A stretch of DNA of 64,000 nt from Gambelia wislizenii (taxonomy: Eukaryota > Chordata > Lepidosauria > Squamata > Crotaphytidae): contig JAUMIR010000001.1 in assembly GCA_030847615.1 (NCBI GenBank), forward strand, positions 287,268,187-287,332,186. The letters are read 5' to 3'. The notes below the pieces were generated by a model, which made no database searches, was not told the DNA's origin, and was given only the letters and a program-made list of their open reading frames with translations. This document shows, piece after piece, positions 42,375-54,151 of this stretch (position 1 is its first letter; each line of letters begins with the position of its first letter). The translations under genes and the position numbers were made by a program.

Positions 42375-43428
42375 GGGGCCCATTTACATGGCAAAATATT
42401 CCCTTGAATAAATTGCTAAGATTCCAAATTTTCCCACACATTGCACCACAGTATCGCCTCATTCAGAAGTGGGGGGGGGGAGCTCAAAAATTCAAAAGTA
42501 GCATGATAGGGGATTTTGCTACTTTTCCCGACTTTTTTTTGAAAAGGGCATGACTTAGCGCACTTTCGATTGTGTAAACTACCATTTCTCTAAGGGCTAT
42601 GTGAATTACCAGCAATCTTTCCAATACAGTTACAGCAGAGCATTGCCATGATTGGTTGAACTCACCAGGGAGGGGTTTGGACTGACCAGGAGCAGATGGA
42701 GGGGCTGCAGATGAAAAGATCCATCCACTGTTGTTTCCAGCCACGGAAAATACCGAGCGAGTGCTATATCCATCCCAATCGCCCAGCTGTCTCTTGCTTG
42801 GCTGCTCTCTGTGTGTGTGTGTTCGTTCCCTTGTCCTGCTGAGATCCCATTTCTGTGTGTCAGAAGAGAGGGGGGGAGTGGGTGAGGGGTAGGGGGGGCT
42901 TGACGGGCTGACACTCCCTGCTAAAGGAGTACAAATTAGCAGGCATTCTCTCTTTCCCTCCCTCCCTTGCAGCTCCTCCGTATCTTCCTGCTTGGCTGTT
43001 GCCAGCTGAAGAATCCCCAGCTAGCCTTTTCCCGTCTGTGTGTGTGTGTGTGTGTGTGTGTTCGTTCAGTCCCTCACCTTGCTGAGACATTTCTGTGTGT
43101 GAGAAGAGAGAGGGGGGGGGAAGTGGGTGAGGGGAAGGGGGCCTCAATGGGCTGACACTCCCTGCTAAAGGAATAAAAATTAGCAGGCGTTCCTCTGGTA
43201 ATCAGAGGAGGGAAAGGTGCCAGCACTTTCTTTTTCTCTTCCCCCAGATGTGCTTGGGAGGCCATGCCTCCCCCGCCTCAGTCTGTTTGTGAATTACAAA
43301 GCAGAAAAAAGCAGAAAACTAAACCGAGAGACCGATTAGCAGTAAATCATGTGAACTATGCAGCACTGGTGCGAAACTGCACTAAAGTGCAAATTACCAC
43401 AATAAAAACTGCCGTGTAACTGAGCCCC
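42375..43428. mobile_element. About 1.05 kb TIR element with internal tandem duplication
   Basis: The ends are GGGGCCCATTTACATGGCA and, inverted, TGCCGTGTAACTGAGCCCC. The target duplication is ambiguous (CCAGGG overlaps both ends). Inside, a unit with TTCTGTGTGTCAGAAGAGAG at 42851 recurs at 43091, period 240 bp, together with (TG)n runs and the shared CGGGCTGACACTCCCTGCTA block (first base differs between units). No transposase. Confidence 0.7.
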
Positions 43429-43429
43429 A

Positions 43430-44737
43430 GGGACCTCTAGAGTCCAGTGGTAGCTTCCATGTGAGTGGAATGATGAACCTGCCCTGTTTGAATTTTAGAG
43501 GGGCTATCCAAGTTCCCCCAGATAGGTTCAGCACCTTGGCTTGTTGCTGCTCAGCAAAAACCCAAAATGGATTCACTGCCCCCCCCCCGACATGAAAGCC
43601 CCAAGCCGCCACCACTATATGAGGCCTAGGGCGAGTGTTAGTGGAGCACACTGATGCTGGCTTTCTTGTCTTTTTCTTCTTCACCATCTGATAGCCCAGT
43701 GCTGTGCAGAGTTGAGTTTCTCTGTATTGAGGCCAGTGGGACTTCTGAATGAATGGTATTCAGCACTAGGCTGAAAGCTAGCTGAGCAGATTAAGCAAAA
43801 TATATTGGAGTCCTGCTGTAAGGGAAAGAATTCTTATTTGTTCTAATACCTCCAGCAGAGTAGAGATTGCCTTGTGGAAATTTCCAAAACGAAATTGCCA
43901 CTGTTTTTATACCTAAAGCTTCCAGATAAAGAAAGATGATAAAGCATATGACTATTTAGTCTAAAGCTGAAGTGATTATATTATTACTACAGCTTCTGCT
44001 TGACAGTGGAAAAACACAAAGCAAGTTTATAGCTGAGCATCTCTTAACTTTGGCAACATTTGGGGTATTGCTGTGGCATATTTTTTTACAGCTTTATTGG
44101 AAGCCTTGGATTTTAAAGGTAACTGGAGAAGGAATAAATACGTCTGACTGCAAGCTAGATCTCTTTGTGGCTTTTGTTGGATTCACAAGGACTTCCTCAG
44201 CTCTCACAATCAAGGGCAATAGGTTTTGAAACTGGCAAAAACCATAATAGGTTTGTTCTAAAGCCTTGTGCATGCTCCATCACATGGCCAGAGCTATTGT
44301 ATACAGCCTGTATGTTCAGTAGGGCACTTTTTGTCATCGGCAGGTGTTTTCTTTCTACCCTACCCTCATTGCAGATGTCACTGGTTGTGAAGATGTGAAG
44401 CAAGCATGAAATAACAGCAGGAATAATTTAGACCAGTGCTACTCAGAGTGATGGTTTATGGAGCCATTGCATGCCAGTCAAGTGGCATGCAAGTTTCCAT
44501 GAAAGGGGAAAAAACCCCAGCAGAAATATGATACTAATCCAAAGCCAAGCTGATGCTTCCCATCAGATAGCTTGAGATGCACTGATTTAGCCTTCCTGAG
44601 TAATGGTGGTTTTGCTGTTTTCACATGTTAACCTGAAAAACAGATCTCAAGTTATGTAGGCTGTCTGTTATGTACTAGATAGTGACCCCTGCTTAGTCAT
44701 TGGCTTAGCTGTTGTAATGCCATTGAGGCCAGGTAAC
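43430..44737. other. GRB14: GRB14 intron 2 stretch, nothing recognised
   Basis: Mostly unique-looking intronic sequence with short meaningless open frames. Confidence 0.5.
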
Positions 44738-44972
44738 GTAGCCAGAGTGGTGTAGTGGTTTGAGTATTGCTGTTTGACTCTGGAGACCAGTGTCTACATC
44801 CCTGCTCAGCCATGGAAACATACTGGGTGACATTGGGCAAGTCACACTCTCTTAGCCGCAGAGGAAGGTAAAGGCAAATCCCCTCTGAAGATATCTTGCC
44901 AAGAAAACCTCATGGTAGGTTCAACTTAGTATCGTCGTAAGTCAGAAAAGACTTGAAGGCACACAACAACAA
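44738..44972 (+). repeat. tRNA-derived SINE, family A
   Basis: Head AGAGTGGTGTAGTGGTTTGA, B-box-like region, TGACATTGGGCAAGTCACAC and tail GACTTGAAGGCACACAACAA. Confidence 0.9.
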
Positions 44973-45164
44973 AACCCAGTTGATAGAGCTCTGGTTCTGC
45001 TTTATTGACCTTTATTTCTGCTCCTGCTGATAGCCTAATTATTGATAGAAGTCCTGTGAACTCCTTAAACAACTGGAGTATTTAATAGATTGAGTATCTA
45101 TATTGGGAAATAGGCCAGAGCATTGAGGAATGCTAGAGTTGTGTTGCTGCCTCTGCCTTTTTTT

Positions 45165-45470
45165 GTCTCCATAAGCCGCAATACCTTTTTTGGGCCAACT
45201 CCAAAGTATACAATGCATTGTGCAAGCTTTTGAAGTTTCACTGGCTTCTTCATCAGATAAAGAATAGTAAAAGCTGTTCAGAAGTGGAATACAGGTTTTT
45301 AAACGGAGGCTGGATAGCCATCTGTCAGGAATGATTTGATTGTGTATTCCTGCATGGCAGGGGGTTGGACTGGATGACCCTTGTGGTCTCTTCCAACTCT
45401 TATGATTTTGTTAAAAATCATACAGGAGAAAAACAGTGATGATGGTCACAGGCCTACATTTTGTCTGTGA
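45165..45470 (-). repeat. Dispersed repeat end interrupted by a CR1 insertion
   Basis: 45165-45268 and 45410-45470 form one repeat that recurs inverted at 45775-45965: TTTTTTGGGCCAACTCCAAA, CACTGGCTTCTTCATCAG, then AAAATCATACAGGAGAAAA. A CR1 3' end (45269-45409, ending TGGTCTCTTCCAACTCTTAT) interrupts it. Possibly a Penelope-like terminal repeat. Confidence 0.7.
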
Positions 45471-45774
45471 TGCTGGCAGTTAAGACGGTATTGAGGGATT
45501 TCAGTGTAGGCAGAGGCCACTCTCATTATTGACCTTGTGAGGACTAGGTAAAATTCTTTCATTGGACTACAATTTTGCATGTTTTACCTATACAGCGCCT
45601 AAAAGTTTTTCCAGCTTTAACAGTATAGGGGCTACTTGAGAAATTCAGTGTTCTCTGCCTAAGAGAGGAACAGTTAGCTTTGCATAGGACAGGGAGAGAT
45701 GGATCTCAAGAAAGTTACTTTCCTGTTGCTAATAGAATTAAAATGTTATTACCTGTCTTTTATTGCTCTTTTCC

Positions 45775-45965
45775 CCTAGGCCTATGACTCTAACATTATC
45801 ACCATTTTCTCCTGTATGATTTTAAACATCTTTGTCTTATGAAGAAGCCAGTGAATCTTTGAAAGCTTAAATCATGTATCTTGCTTTGGAGTTGGCCCAA
45901 AAAAGGTGTCACTGCTTGTGGATTTTGTATTTTGTGGCATTTTGCTGCATGACCAACATGGTTAT
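45775..45965 (+). repeat. Inverted partner of the 45165 repeat
   Basis: Contains TTTTCTCCTGTATGATTTTA, GAAGAAGCCAGTGAATCTTT and TTTGGAGTTGGCCCAAAAAA, the reverse complement of blocks at 45165-45470. It lacks the CR1 insert, so it shows the pre-insertion state. Confidence 0.75.
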
Positions 45966-45969
45966 CCCT

Positions 45970-48394
45970 GAATTTTTCCCCCTTCTTTTGACTGGCATAC
46001 AAACTCTCTTAGCTGGACCTTTCTTTCTGACAAAGGCAGAAGAGGTACAGCATTCAGGTTGCGTTATGATTCAAGATCAAAATGAGTACAGGTTGCTTTT
46101 GTCTGGTCCTCTTGAAGACTGAAGGACCTAATCCTGCTAATGGCTTTCCATAAAAGAAAGGATAAACAGCAGAACATTAGCCGGACATGTTCCAGCATGT
46201 TAGTGTTCCCATGTTAAGAAGTGAGTTATTAGACCTATTGCCATTTCTCCCCCCTGTAACTGATTAGTATTTAATTCTTCAATTTTGCTAACTGATGTGA
46301 CCCTGAGTTAAATTTCTCCCTCTTCTCTATTGTTCATACTGTTGGCTGAATTCCAGCTGTCCAGAAAATAAAGATTGCAGGATTTGGAATGTGCTATAGG
46401 CCTAGCATGCTGAGGGAGCCATGAGCTATTCCAAGAGATGCTGTATTCAAGGGTGTATGTTATGCACACACAAATGCTTTTCCTTTCATGAAATGGCAGT
46501 GGGGGTGGTACAGTAAGTTCTTTAAAAAAAGCCACTACAGCAATAGAAATATTGCATCTCATTGTTAAAGCCACTGCTTCAGTTGAACTTTCTGTTCTTT
46601 CACACATCAAGAAATTAATAACACACAGACACTCCCTCTCTGTGGGGAGGGAAGGTTCCTTCAGCCTCATCTTGTGACCTGCTCAGGAAATAATTTGAAG
46701 TCCCTTTTGTTTTTGAATGCATCCTGATTTGACCCAAAAGTTAGTTTGGGTTCTACTTCTCATCCATGCTGTTTCTGAGAGCTGTATAACAGCTCAAATA
46801 TATGGCACATATGGCCTTTCATGTCATGATGAACTATTTAGACTGGGGTTGAGGAGTAAGCTGCTGGAACTCCCTGCTAGATTCGATGCAGACAGAAGGA
46901 TTTGCTTGCCTAAAAGTGGTTCTTGAAGTATAATAAACAAAAATAATCCAGATGGGTTTCCAAGGGCAGAGGGGCAGAGCCTTCCCCACACAGGCTGTCT
47001 AGCCTGCCATTGGTTAGTTCTGTTTTGGGAGTCATCCCTAACTGGCATTCAGAAGGAGGAGGATCTTGTGGACTGCCTGCCTTTTTAAAAACTGCTTTCC
47101 AAGTTATCTCTTTGCAGTAGCTCTCATCAAGGTATGGATGTCTGAAATCTGATTGTTCCCAGACTTTAAAAAATCTTTATTTTACAAGTGGCTTGGATGA
47201 GAAGCCTCGTGCTCATTTCTTTGAATAGCAGGAATGAGTTTGTGTGGAAGAAGAGTTACCCTGCCTGTGATTACTCCAATAGTTCTGCAGAAAAGGGTAG
47301 GTAACCTATCTGAGATGAGTGGGAAGCCGGGAAAGTGGACCAAGGAGAGCTATGTTTGGGGAACAGGGAAAGCCCCAATACAGAACAGAAACATTGCATG
47401 AGTTGTGAATGGCATGTTGTGTATAAATTGCTGCTTTCCTTTTTAAAGAACGTATGAAAGTAAGGGCAAAGATCTTCCTGATGCTTTTACACATGTACAT
47501 GCACCAGAACCACACAGTGCAAATGCTACAGTGGGAGCTTTGTGGAAGGAGCTGGTACAACCCCTAAAGTATAAATACGCAGCTATTTGGATGTCTGTAC
47601 AAGTACTCTTCTGGTTTTCAGATGTGTGAAATGAAGTATTGTAATATAAGGCCTAATGGAGCATTACAGTTTTTTTAAAGAAAAAAAAAACACACTGTGT
47701 TCCTATGTAAAGTAGGTCCCATTGTGCTCACTATAGCTTACAACCAGGAAAATGAACATAGGATTGCACCTAGGTCAGATCTGAAATGGTACTAAATTTA
47801 TGCAGCTGGCTTCCATATTAAAATTGGGAGATTGTTGCATCTAATGCTGTCAGCTACGCTGAGGACTTGGATTAACATCTTGTATTCTTCATGTTTACAT
47901 ATTTTCACTGGGGATAATACATATGTGGTTTTACAGTTTGTATTTTGAGTTTATGACAGCCAGATTTTATTTTATTTGGTATTTTTGCTTTCTGTGTTGC
48001 TCAATGCAATAATAGCAAACCACTCTAATGAATCATGTTGCTATAATATGATACTTTGTAATCTAACTTGAGGGTGTAAACTTTATTTTCCCCAAATTAA
48101 GCAGAAATAAACCAGCAAAAACATTAAATGTTATTTTTAAATACACACAGAGAGAATAAAATCCCTCTAGGTTTCAAAACTGAAACTGAATGGTTTGCTA
48201 ATATGATCTGTTCTACTCCACTCCTGCATAGTTGTGACTTCTTCCATTGTAGCTCCTTATGCTGGAAAAAGCTGTGCCTGTTGAATTTCCTCCTTTTTTT
48301 GAGCTGTTAAAGGCCAAAAGCTTCCATCAGGGATGGTTTTTGTCTTTTTCTTTTCTTTTCTTTTAAGTGGTAGCTCATCTAAATGTAGATAAGA
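45970..48394. other. GRB14: GRB14 intron 2 stretch, nothing recognised
   Basis: 2.4 kb with no recognised repeat family and no gene-like frame. Confidence 0.5.
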
Positions 48395-48937
48395 GAAACA
48401 TAAGAATAGCAATGTTGGATCAGAGCAAACACCTGTCTAGTCCCCAGAAATGAAGGACATGAGTGCAATAGCAGTCTTGTGTTCCCCTGGAGCTGGCATT
48501 CAGAGGCATACCACCTCTGATCCTGGAGGTAAAAATATGTCTATCATGATAGCCAGTCTTGTCCTGCAAGACTAAAATGAACACCAAATGATGGATGTAT
48601 ACAAATCTGGTACATAAGAAAAATATTCTTGCTAGGTAGCCATCTCTCTTTACCAACACGGAATCGTTTTGAATAAAGACAGGTGAAATAACTATTTTAA
48701 TTAGTTGGAACCTTCTATCCAAGGCCATGTCCTGGTACTTTGTTTCCAGGAGTGCTGCACAGTGTTACACAGTTTGTTAGTGTTGGGATTGTTTTTTTCT
48801 GGAGGGTGGGAAGACTGGACATTTTCCAAGGCCCCAAGGCCAGCAGCACTGATTTTGACAGTAGTTTCATTTTGCTTGGAGTATCTAAGAAGGTCAAAGA
48901 CAGTGTAAGAGAGTTCTCTGTGTTTGTTTAGTTATTA

Positions 48938-49045
48938 AAATATTTATACTCCACCCTTTATCTCAAGAGCTCAGGATGGCTTCCAATAAAATCAACTTAA
49001 AATAATAGATAATTACAAAAGGAATCTATTTAAAAACAATACTCA
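48938..49045 (-). repeat. LINE-like repeat 3' terminus
   Basis: ATTTATACTCCACCCTTTAT, CTCAGGATGGCTTCCAATAA and AAATCAACTTAAAATAAT form the start of the same family as 58838. Confidence 0.55.
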
Positions 49046-49531
49046 GTTATATAACTATAAAATATGTGCAGCCTATGTCTGTCTTCTAGATTAAGGAAGG
49101 AGGGTGCTGCACTCAAGCTTCCATACCAAACAGACCCCAAATTCTGTAGCCAGGACTCATGCATAAGACAATTGTGGCATACACATGACCCTTCCTCATA
49201 GAAAAAACCTATATGGGATTATCCCTTTCATGCTTTTTGTTCTGCTGGTTATCTGTGTAAAAAGACAAAAGGATATGTATGCCTGAATTCTGGACAGAAT
49301 CAAAATGCCTTACAATTCTCAGTAAGGTTGCCAAATCTCAGGACCTGTCCCTGAGTCTCCAGTTTTCGTGGGTCACCTACAGATTTTTGTTTAACTCTAG
49401 GGAAGAGGAAAGGGATGTGAACAAATCCTCAGCTCATCTATGAAACCACCTGCTTGCTGCAATTTGCAAGGTTTATATGATTGGTTGCTGCAACTTGCAA
49501 AGACTCTCCAGTGGGTCTAAGTATTTACTAA

Positions 49532-50197
49532 GGGCTTGTCTATATTTGCAAAATAAGAATAAAAATAAAATTAAAAAAATACAACCCACCAACCCATACT
49601 CTCCTTGCATTTCCTGCACAGTTGTGACACAAGGTTCCTGACTATTTGCAGCTTCATTGGGGGATTTGCAGGAAAATCCAGGTCTAAAAGGTTCGCAGTT
49701 TGATCTCGATTTCAGGGGAAACCCTAGATTATTGGCTGTGGGGTGGCCGCGGATTGGCTTTGTTGCAAAGCCGGGGGTGGGGCTTCCAGTGGATGGGACT
49801 CTGTTCTGCAAAAAAAGTGTGCAGGCTTTTTTCCAGGGGGGAGGGTTTGAACTTTTTGATTGTGCACTGATTGTATACATGTATCTCTGCTTATCCAGTA
49901 AAATGTACAGTACTCTGGGACAGCATATATTCTCATGCATGAGCTAATGGCGGGGGGGGGGATCGGGCAGTCTTGGCCATGTGGCCAGAAATAATGCAAC
50001 AGATAGGAGATGTGATCAGTGTAGGACTGTCCTTTTATACTGATGTAAGTTCACCTATGATTACAGTGTAGAAGGATACTCCAATCTCTTGTTGGACAAG
50101 CCCCAGTGAGTGTTGTGTTTACATGGTCACTGCAGATTGAAAATATCCACAGTGGCTACGAGGTGGGTTTGGGGTTTCCCACCAGTGTAGACAAGCC
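49532..50197. mobile_element. Harbinger-like TIR element
   Basis: The ends are GGGCTTGTCTATATTTGC and, inverted, CCAGTGTAGACAAGCC, with TAA at the left flank and TTA at the right. The 'TTGTCTATA' terminus resembles Harbinger copy 3 (59369). The 666 bp interior includes CAACCCACCAACCCATACTC and a GC-rich portion without transposase. Confidence 0.65.
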
Positions 50198-50199
50198 TT

Positions 50200-51735
50200 A
50201 GTCAGCTTCCCCCTTCCCTTTCAGTTATTGTGGTGCCAGAGTTCACACTTCATTTTGGTTTGCATTCATCTTCTGGCTAGAAGCAAGAAGCCTAGATTAA
50301 ATATTAAAGTGAGAAGAAATTATTTTGATCTGAGAACAGCCCATTAAGCTAACATCTCTCTCTTAATTTCCAAACAGGAAAATATGTGCTTCCCCCTCCC
50401 GGTGTGTGTGAGAGTGTGTGAGAATGAGAAGTTGTGAGCAGGTGTGGTTGGTACTCCATGCATAACACTTAATGACATCACCAGGGACCATCTCAACATC
50501 TCAGGTTTTGGCCCAGAAACCTGAGGGCCTGGGATGATCCTGAACTGGCAACCCTATTTCTCAGTAATCCTTCTTGGATTCCTGTACTGAACTCAGGTCA
50601 GCTCCATATATTCATATATTATTATTATTATATCAATAGCTATTAATTAACATATTACTTAACACAACTGCACTTTATACTGTGTTCCATCATTTTTTTA
50701 ATTCCCCCCTGCCCCCTCTTGTGCTGAAGAAGGCAGCTTTTAAGCCAAAGATGCAACAGCATGTAGTTATTTTTATATTTGCTCTCCCTATTGTCAAGGC
50801 TATACTTGAGGTGACCTTCTCAGAGCTTTATGAAGTGTTTATTATGGGAAGCTGAAGGAACAGCTGTCCCCTGTGAGAATGAATGTGTGGAAGGAAGAGC
50901 ACCATCACTGAAAATGTTTCTGTGCCCTCAAAGCAGCAACATCACAAAGTTTGGCCACAATGTATACCTTCCTTGGTTGATGAGGTTTAATGGAACTTTC
51001 CCTTCCTCTTTCCACCTCCCCTGCCTGCTTCTTTGAAATTTTTCAGTACTGCTCATATAGTAACCAAGGAAATTGGCAGGACTAGTAGCTTCCAGTGCTC
51101 ATAATACTCTTTTCTTGGCAGAACTCCCTGTGTTGGAAGGGGGAGAAAGATTGGATTTGTTGCTACTAACAGTAGTACTAGTCCATTTCTTCATTCTACT
51201 CTTCTGTCAAATAACATAGGTTTCCTGGTAGTGAGAATTTGACCTTGAAACTGCTGTTTTTTTTCTTGAAGTATGTTGTGTGGCCTACTAAACATTTATT
51301 CCTGATAGCACTAAATATTTACTCTGTGAACACTGGAATTCATTGGGGAAACATACTGGTCAGGCCTATCAGAATTTGCTTACAGGTCTTTAGTAGTAAG
51401 AGGGACATCTTTGAAGGCAGTATTGAGGAAACTTTGATGAATTATGTGTAAATGTGAGTTCTTTGTTTTCCTATGAAATCTTACAACTTGCACTTCTTAG
51501 ATATGTGAATTCCCAACAGTTTTTATTCTACAGTGCTTTTGAAATTTCCATTTAAACTAAAATGCTCTTAGGCACATGTCTCTTTAAAATACCTAAAGAG
51601 CGGGATGGGAGGCCATTGAGTTTCTGATGTGAAGTGTTTTACGGGAGCTCAGTTGAAATAATATATGAATGTGACTTTCACAGCTGACGCATTGCTGGTA
51701 CATGTGTATAGATACCAATATATTGTAATACCTTA
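50200..51735. other. GRB14: GRB14 intron 2 stretch, nothing recognised
   Basis: A short ATTATTATT run lies near 50620. No gene or recognised repeat. Confidence 0.45.
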
Positions 51736-51739
51736 GCCT

Positions 51740-52085
51740 CCAACTGTCCCACGTTGGTAGAGATTGTGCTGATTAATCCTTTTTCATCCCACTTTTTCAG
51801 CTACATTTAAAATGCTCCAGTTTCTCTCTTCTTCCACTTTTCCCCCAGCTTACTTCTGTTGCTGCAAACTGACTTCAAAGTGCAAAAGTGGTTTGCATTC
51901 AAATTAGCTGTGGGGATGCGATGGTGTGGTGGAAACTTGCCCTTCTCTGCAGGCTCAGGCAAAATCAAACTGCGGCAACCTCTCCTAGCTTGTGTGTTCA
52001 TCATTAACAGCTTTTGCCATCTTGACTGCCCTCTGATATTGCTTGGTCACACATATTCCAGATTCAATCTGTGAAATGTTGGAGG
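51740..52085 (+). repeat. Unclassified dispersed repeat, copy 1
   Basis: Shares ordered blocks with 58225-58560: GTGCAAAAGTGGTTTGCATT, CAGGCTCAGGCAAAATCAAA, CTCCTAGCTTGTGTGTTCAT and TGTGAAATGTTGGAGGGTAT. I do not recognise the family and see no clear terminal repeats. Confidence 0.65.
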
Positions 52086-52241
52086 GTATGTGAACATGTC
52101 ACATATAGAGTTTGGAAAAATTACCTTTTGGGATACAACCTACCGAATCCTTCAGCCAGCATGGCCATTGCCCATGCAGGCTGTGGGATCCTGGTAGTTT
52201 GTAATTCAATAAAGTGACTTTCCTAAGCTCTGACACACATA

Positions 52242-52449
52242 CAGCCCCCACCCCACCCCGTATCTGCAGGGGATACATTCCTCTGTACAACCATCATACA
52301 TAGAGTTGCATTGGAGGACCTAGTGATTCATTGGAGGATACCTCTCTAGACATTTTCCAGCATGCCTCTATGGTATGTGTCCCCTATTTTGTGTCCCTCA
52401 AATAACTGAAACTGCCGATATTGGTTCCATGGATATGGGGGACGACCTG
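52242..52449 (-). mobile_element. pogo-like MITE with TA target duplication
   Basis: The ends are CAGCCCCCACC and GACGACCTG, with TA on both sides (52240-52241 and 52450-52451). The inner ATATTGGTTCCATGGATATG and CAAATAACTGAAACTG are inverted relative to the 53575 copy. Confidence 0.8.
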
Positions 52450-52649
52450 TAGTAGCATTGCGTGCTGAAATGGAAGAATGAAGAACACTGTCCTGTAATG
52501 TGTCCTATCTCTTTTGCTTTCCTTGTAGGCACACACTTCATGGCAGGCATTTTGCTAACAAAAAAAAAAATGTTTTTAAAAGTTGGCAAAGGGGACTGTC
52601 AGCCTTCATCAAACATTCATATAACAAGGTATTGAGTTCTCTTCAGAAT

Positions 52650-52855
52650 CACACGCCTCTCTAACTAGGTCATATCCATCTGCCTTCTAAGTGTCAGATC
52701 ACAGATCCTGACCACACTTATCCAGCCTGACTGACAGCAGCCCTCCAGGATCTCTGGCAAAAGTCTCCTTTACCACCTGCTAGCTGGAGGCCTTTAGCTA
52801 CCGATGCCTGGGATTGTACTAGGGACGTTCTGCATGCAAAGCAGGTTGTGAAGTG
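52650..52855 (-). repeat. tRNA-derived SINE, family B, diverged
   Basis: Reverse-complement family-B features: GATGCCTGGGATTGTACTAG with TTCTGCATGCAAAGCAGG at the head side. The body is poorly conserved. Confidence 0.5.
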
Positions 52856-53574
52856 AGGGGCTGGGCAAGCCTGGGTAGAACTAGCCAACCAGCTAATGGA
52901 ATGCTGGGAAGAAAGGTCTCCCTGTGTGTTTTGGGAGGGGGAGGCTATAACCCAGTTAGAATAGGGTTTGGGGTGTTGGGAATGTGGAAGGAGTTTGTGG
53001 GGTTCATATTTAACTTAATTGTTTTACAGTCTTTACTGTTCTTGTTTTCAGTATCTCTTGCCTGAATGTTTTGTTTTAATAAAACTGGCCACACTTGACC
53101 ATGCTGAACCCACTGATCAACATAGCCACTTGTCCAGAACAGCAGTCACCTTGAGGCCCTAGTAACAGATCCAGGGAAGGATTTTGGGGGGGTAAAAGGT
53201 GATTGACAGGAGCTCTAGGGCTGGAATTGTGGGGCCAACCTGGAGAGGGGTTCAGTCACACAGGTTCTCTATCATGGAGCTATGACTTGACCATAAATAG
53301 GCCTCTTCCTCCTTGTAGCCCCAGCTTCTACATACCAGAGATGTTTTCAGTCATTGCTTCCCTGTTGTTTACATATCGGTTGGATTCATCTCTACCATTT
53401 TTATCCTTAGATGGTTGTCAGATCTGAGGTAATTACTGTGGAGATTACATGCAGAGCCTTTTTTTTTTTAAGTAGGTGGTTTATTTTTTCAGGCGTGAAA
53501 CAATCTCACGTGCTAATTAAGTTGCTATTTTAATGTTTTATACTAGGAATGGGGAATGTGTGTCTCTCCAGGTG

Positions 53575-53837
53575 CAGGTCCCCCTGCCCCATATCCGTGG
53601 AACTAATATCCATGGTTTCAGTTATCTGTGGCTGAAAAAACAGGGACACATACTATAGAGTAGCTTTGGAAAATACCTACAGAGGTGTCCTCTCTAGGAA
53701 TCACTAGGCCCTCCAACACAACTCTATGGTATGTTTGTACCTGAAGTCCTTTATTTTAATAGGGTTTGCTATTAACGGTTTCATTTATAAACTGTAAATC
53801 TGGGAATGTATCCTCTGTGGATCCAGGGGGTGACCTG
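53575..53837 (+). mobile_element. pogo-like MITE
   Basis: The ends are CAGGTCCCCCTGCCCCATAT and, inverted, GGATCCAGGGGGTGACCTG, with TG and TA flanks (the left TA has changed). The segment TCCATGGTTTCAGTTATCTG is shared with the other copies. It is 160 bp upstream of GRB14 exon 3; 53840-53940 between them holds part of a hAT-like MITE. Confidence 0.8.
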
Positions 53838-53994
53838 TATTGTTGGACAGTTGTTCCTCTCAGCATTGACTATGCTAGTTAGAGAGGAGTGGGGTTGGAG
53901 TCCAACAACATCTGGAAGGCCACATGTTTCCTAGCCCTGTTTAATATGTGTCCTCTTTATGTATGTTCTGCAATTTGCTTCTGCCTTCTCACAG

Positions 53995-54151
53995 GTAATT
54001 AAAGTATACAGTGAAGATGAAACGAGCCGAGCTTTGGAAGTACCCAGTGATATAACAGCCAGAGATCTGTGCCAGCTGCTAATACTAAAGAATCATTATG
54101 TTGATGATCACAGCTGGACGCTGTTTGAACAGCTCACTAGCTTAGGTTTAG
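53995..54151 (+). CDS. GRB14: GRB14 exon 3, start of the Ras-associating domain
   Basis: Acceptor TTCTCACAG, donor GTAAGT. In phase 0 it reads VIKVYSEDETSRALEVPSDI, then TARDLCQLLILKNHYVDDHS and WTLFEQLTSLGLG with one leftover base. This is the beginning of the RA domain of GRB14: the VIKVYSEDETSRAL strand-turn-strand and the helix around TARDLCQLLI are near-identical to other vertebrates. RA domains of GRB10/14 bind activated Ras-type GTPases. The rest of RA and the PH, BPS and SH2 domains lie in exons beyond the window. The open frame upstream of 53995 is intron. Confidence 0.97.
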
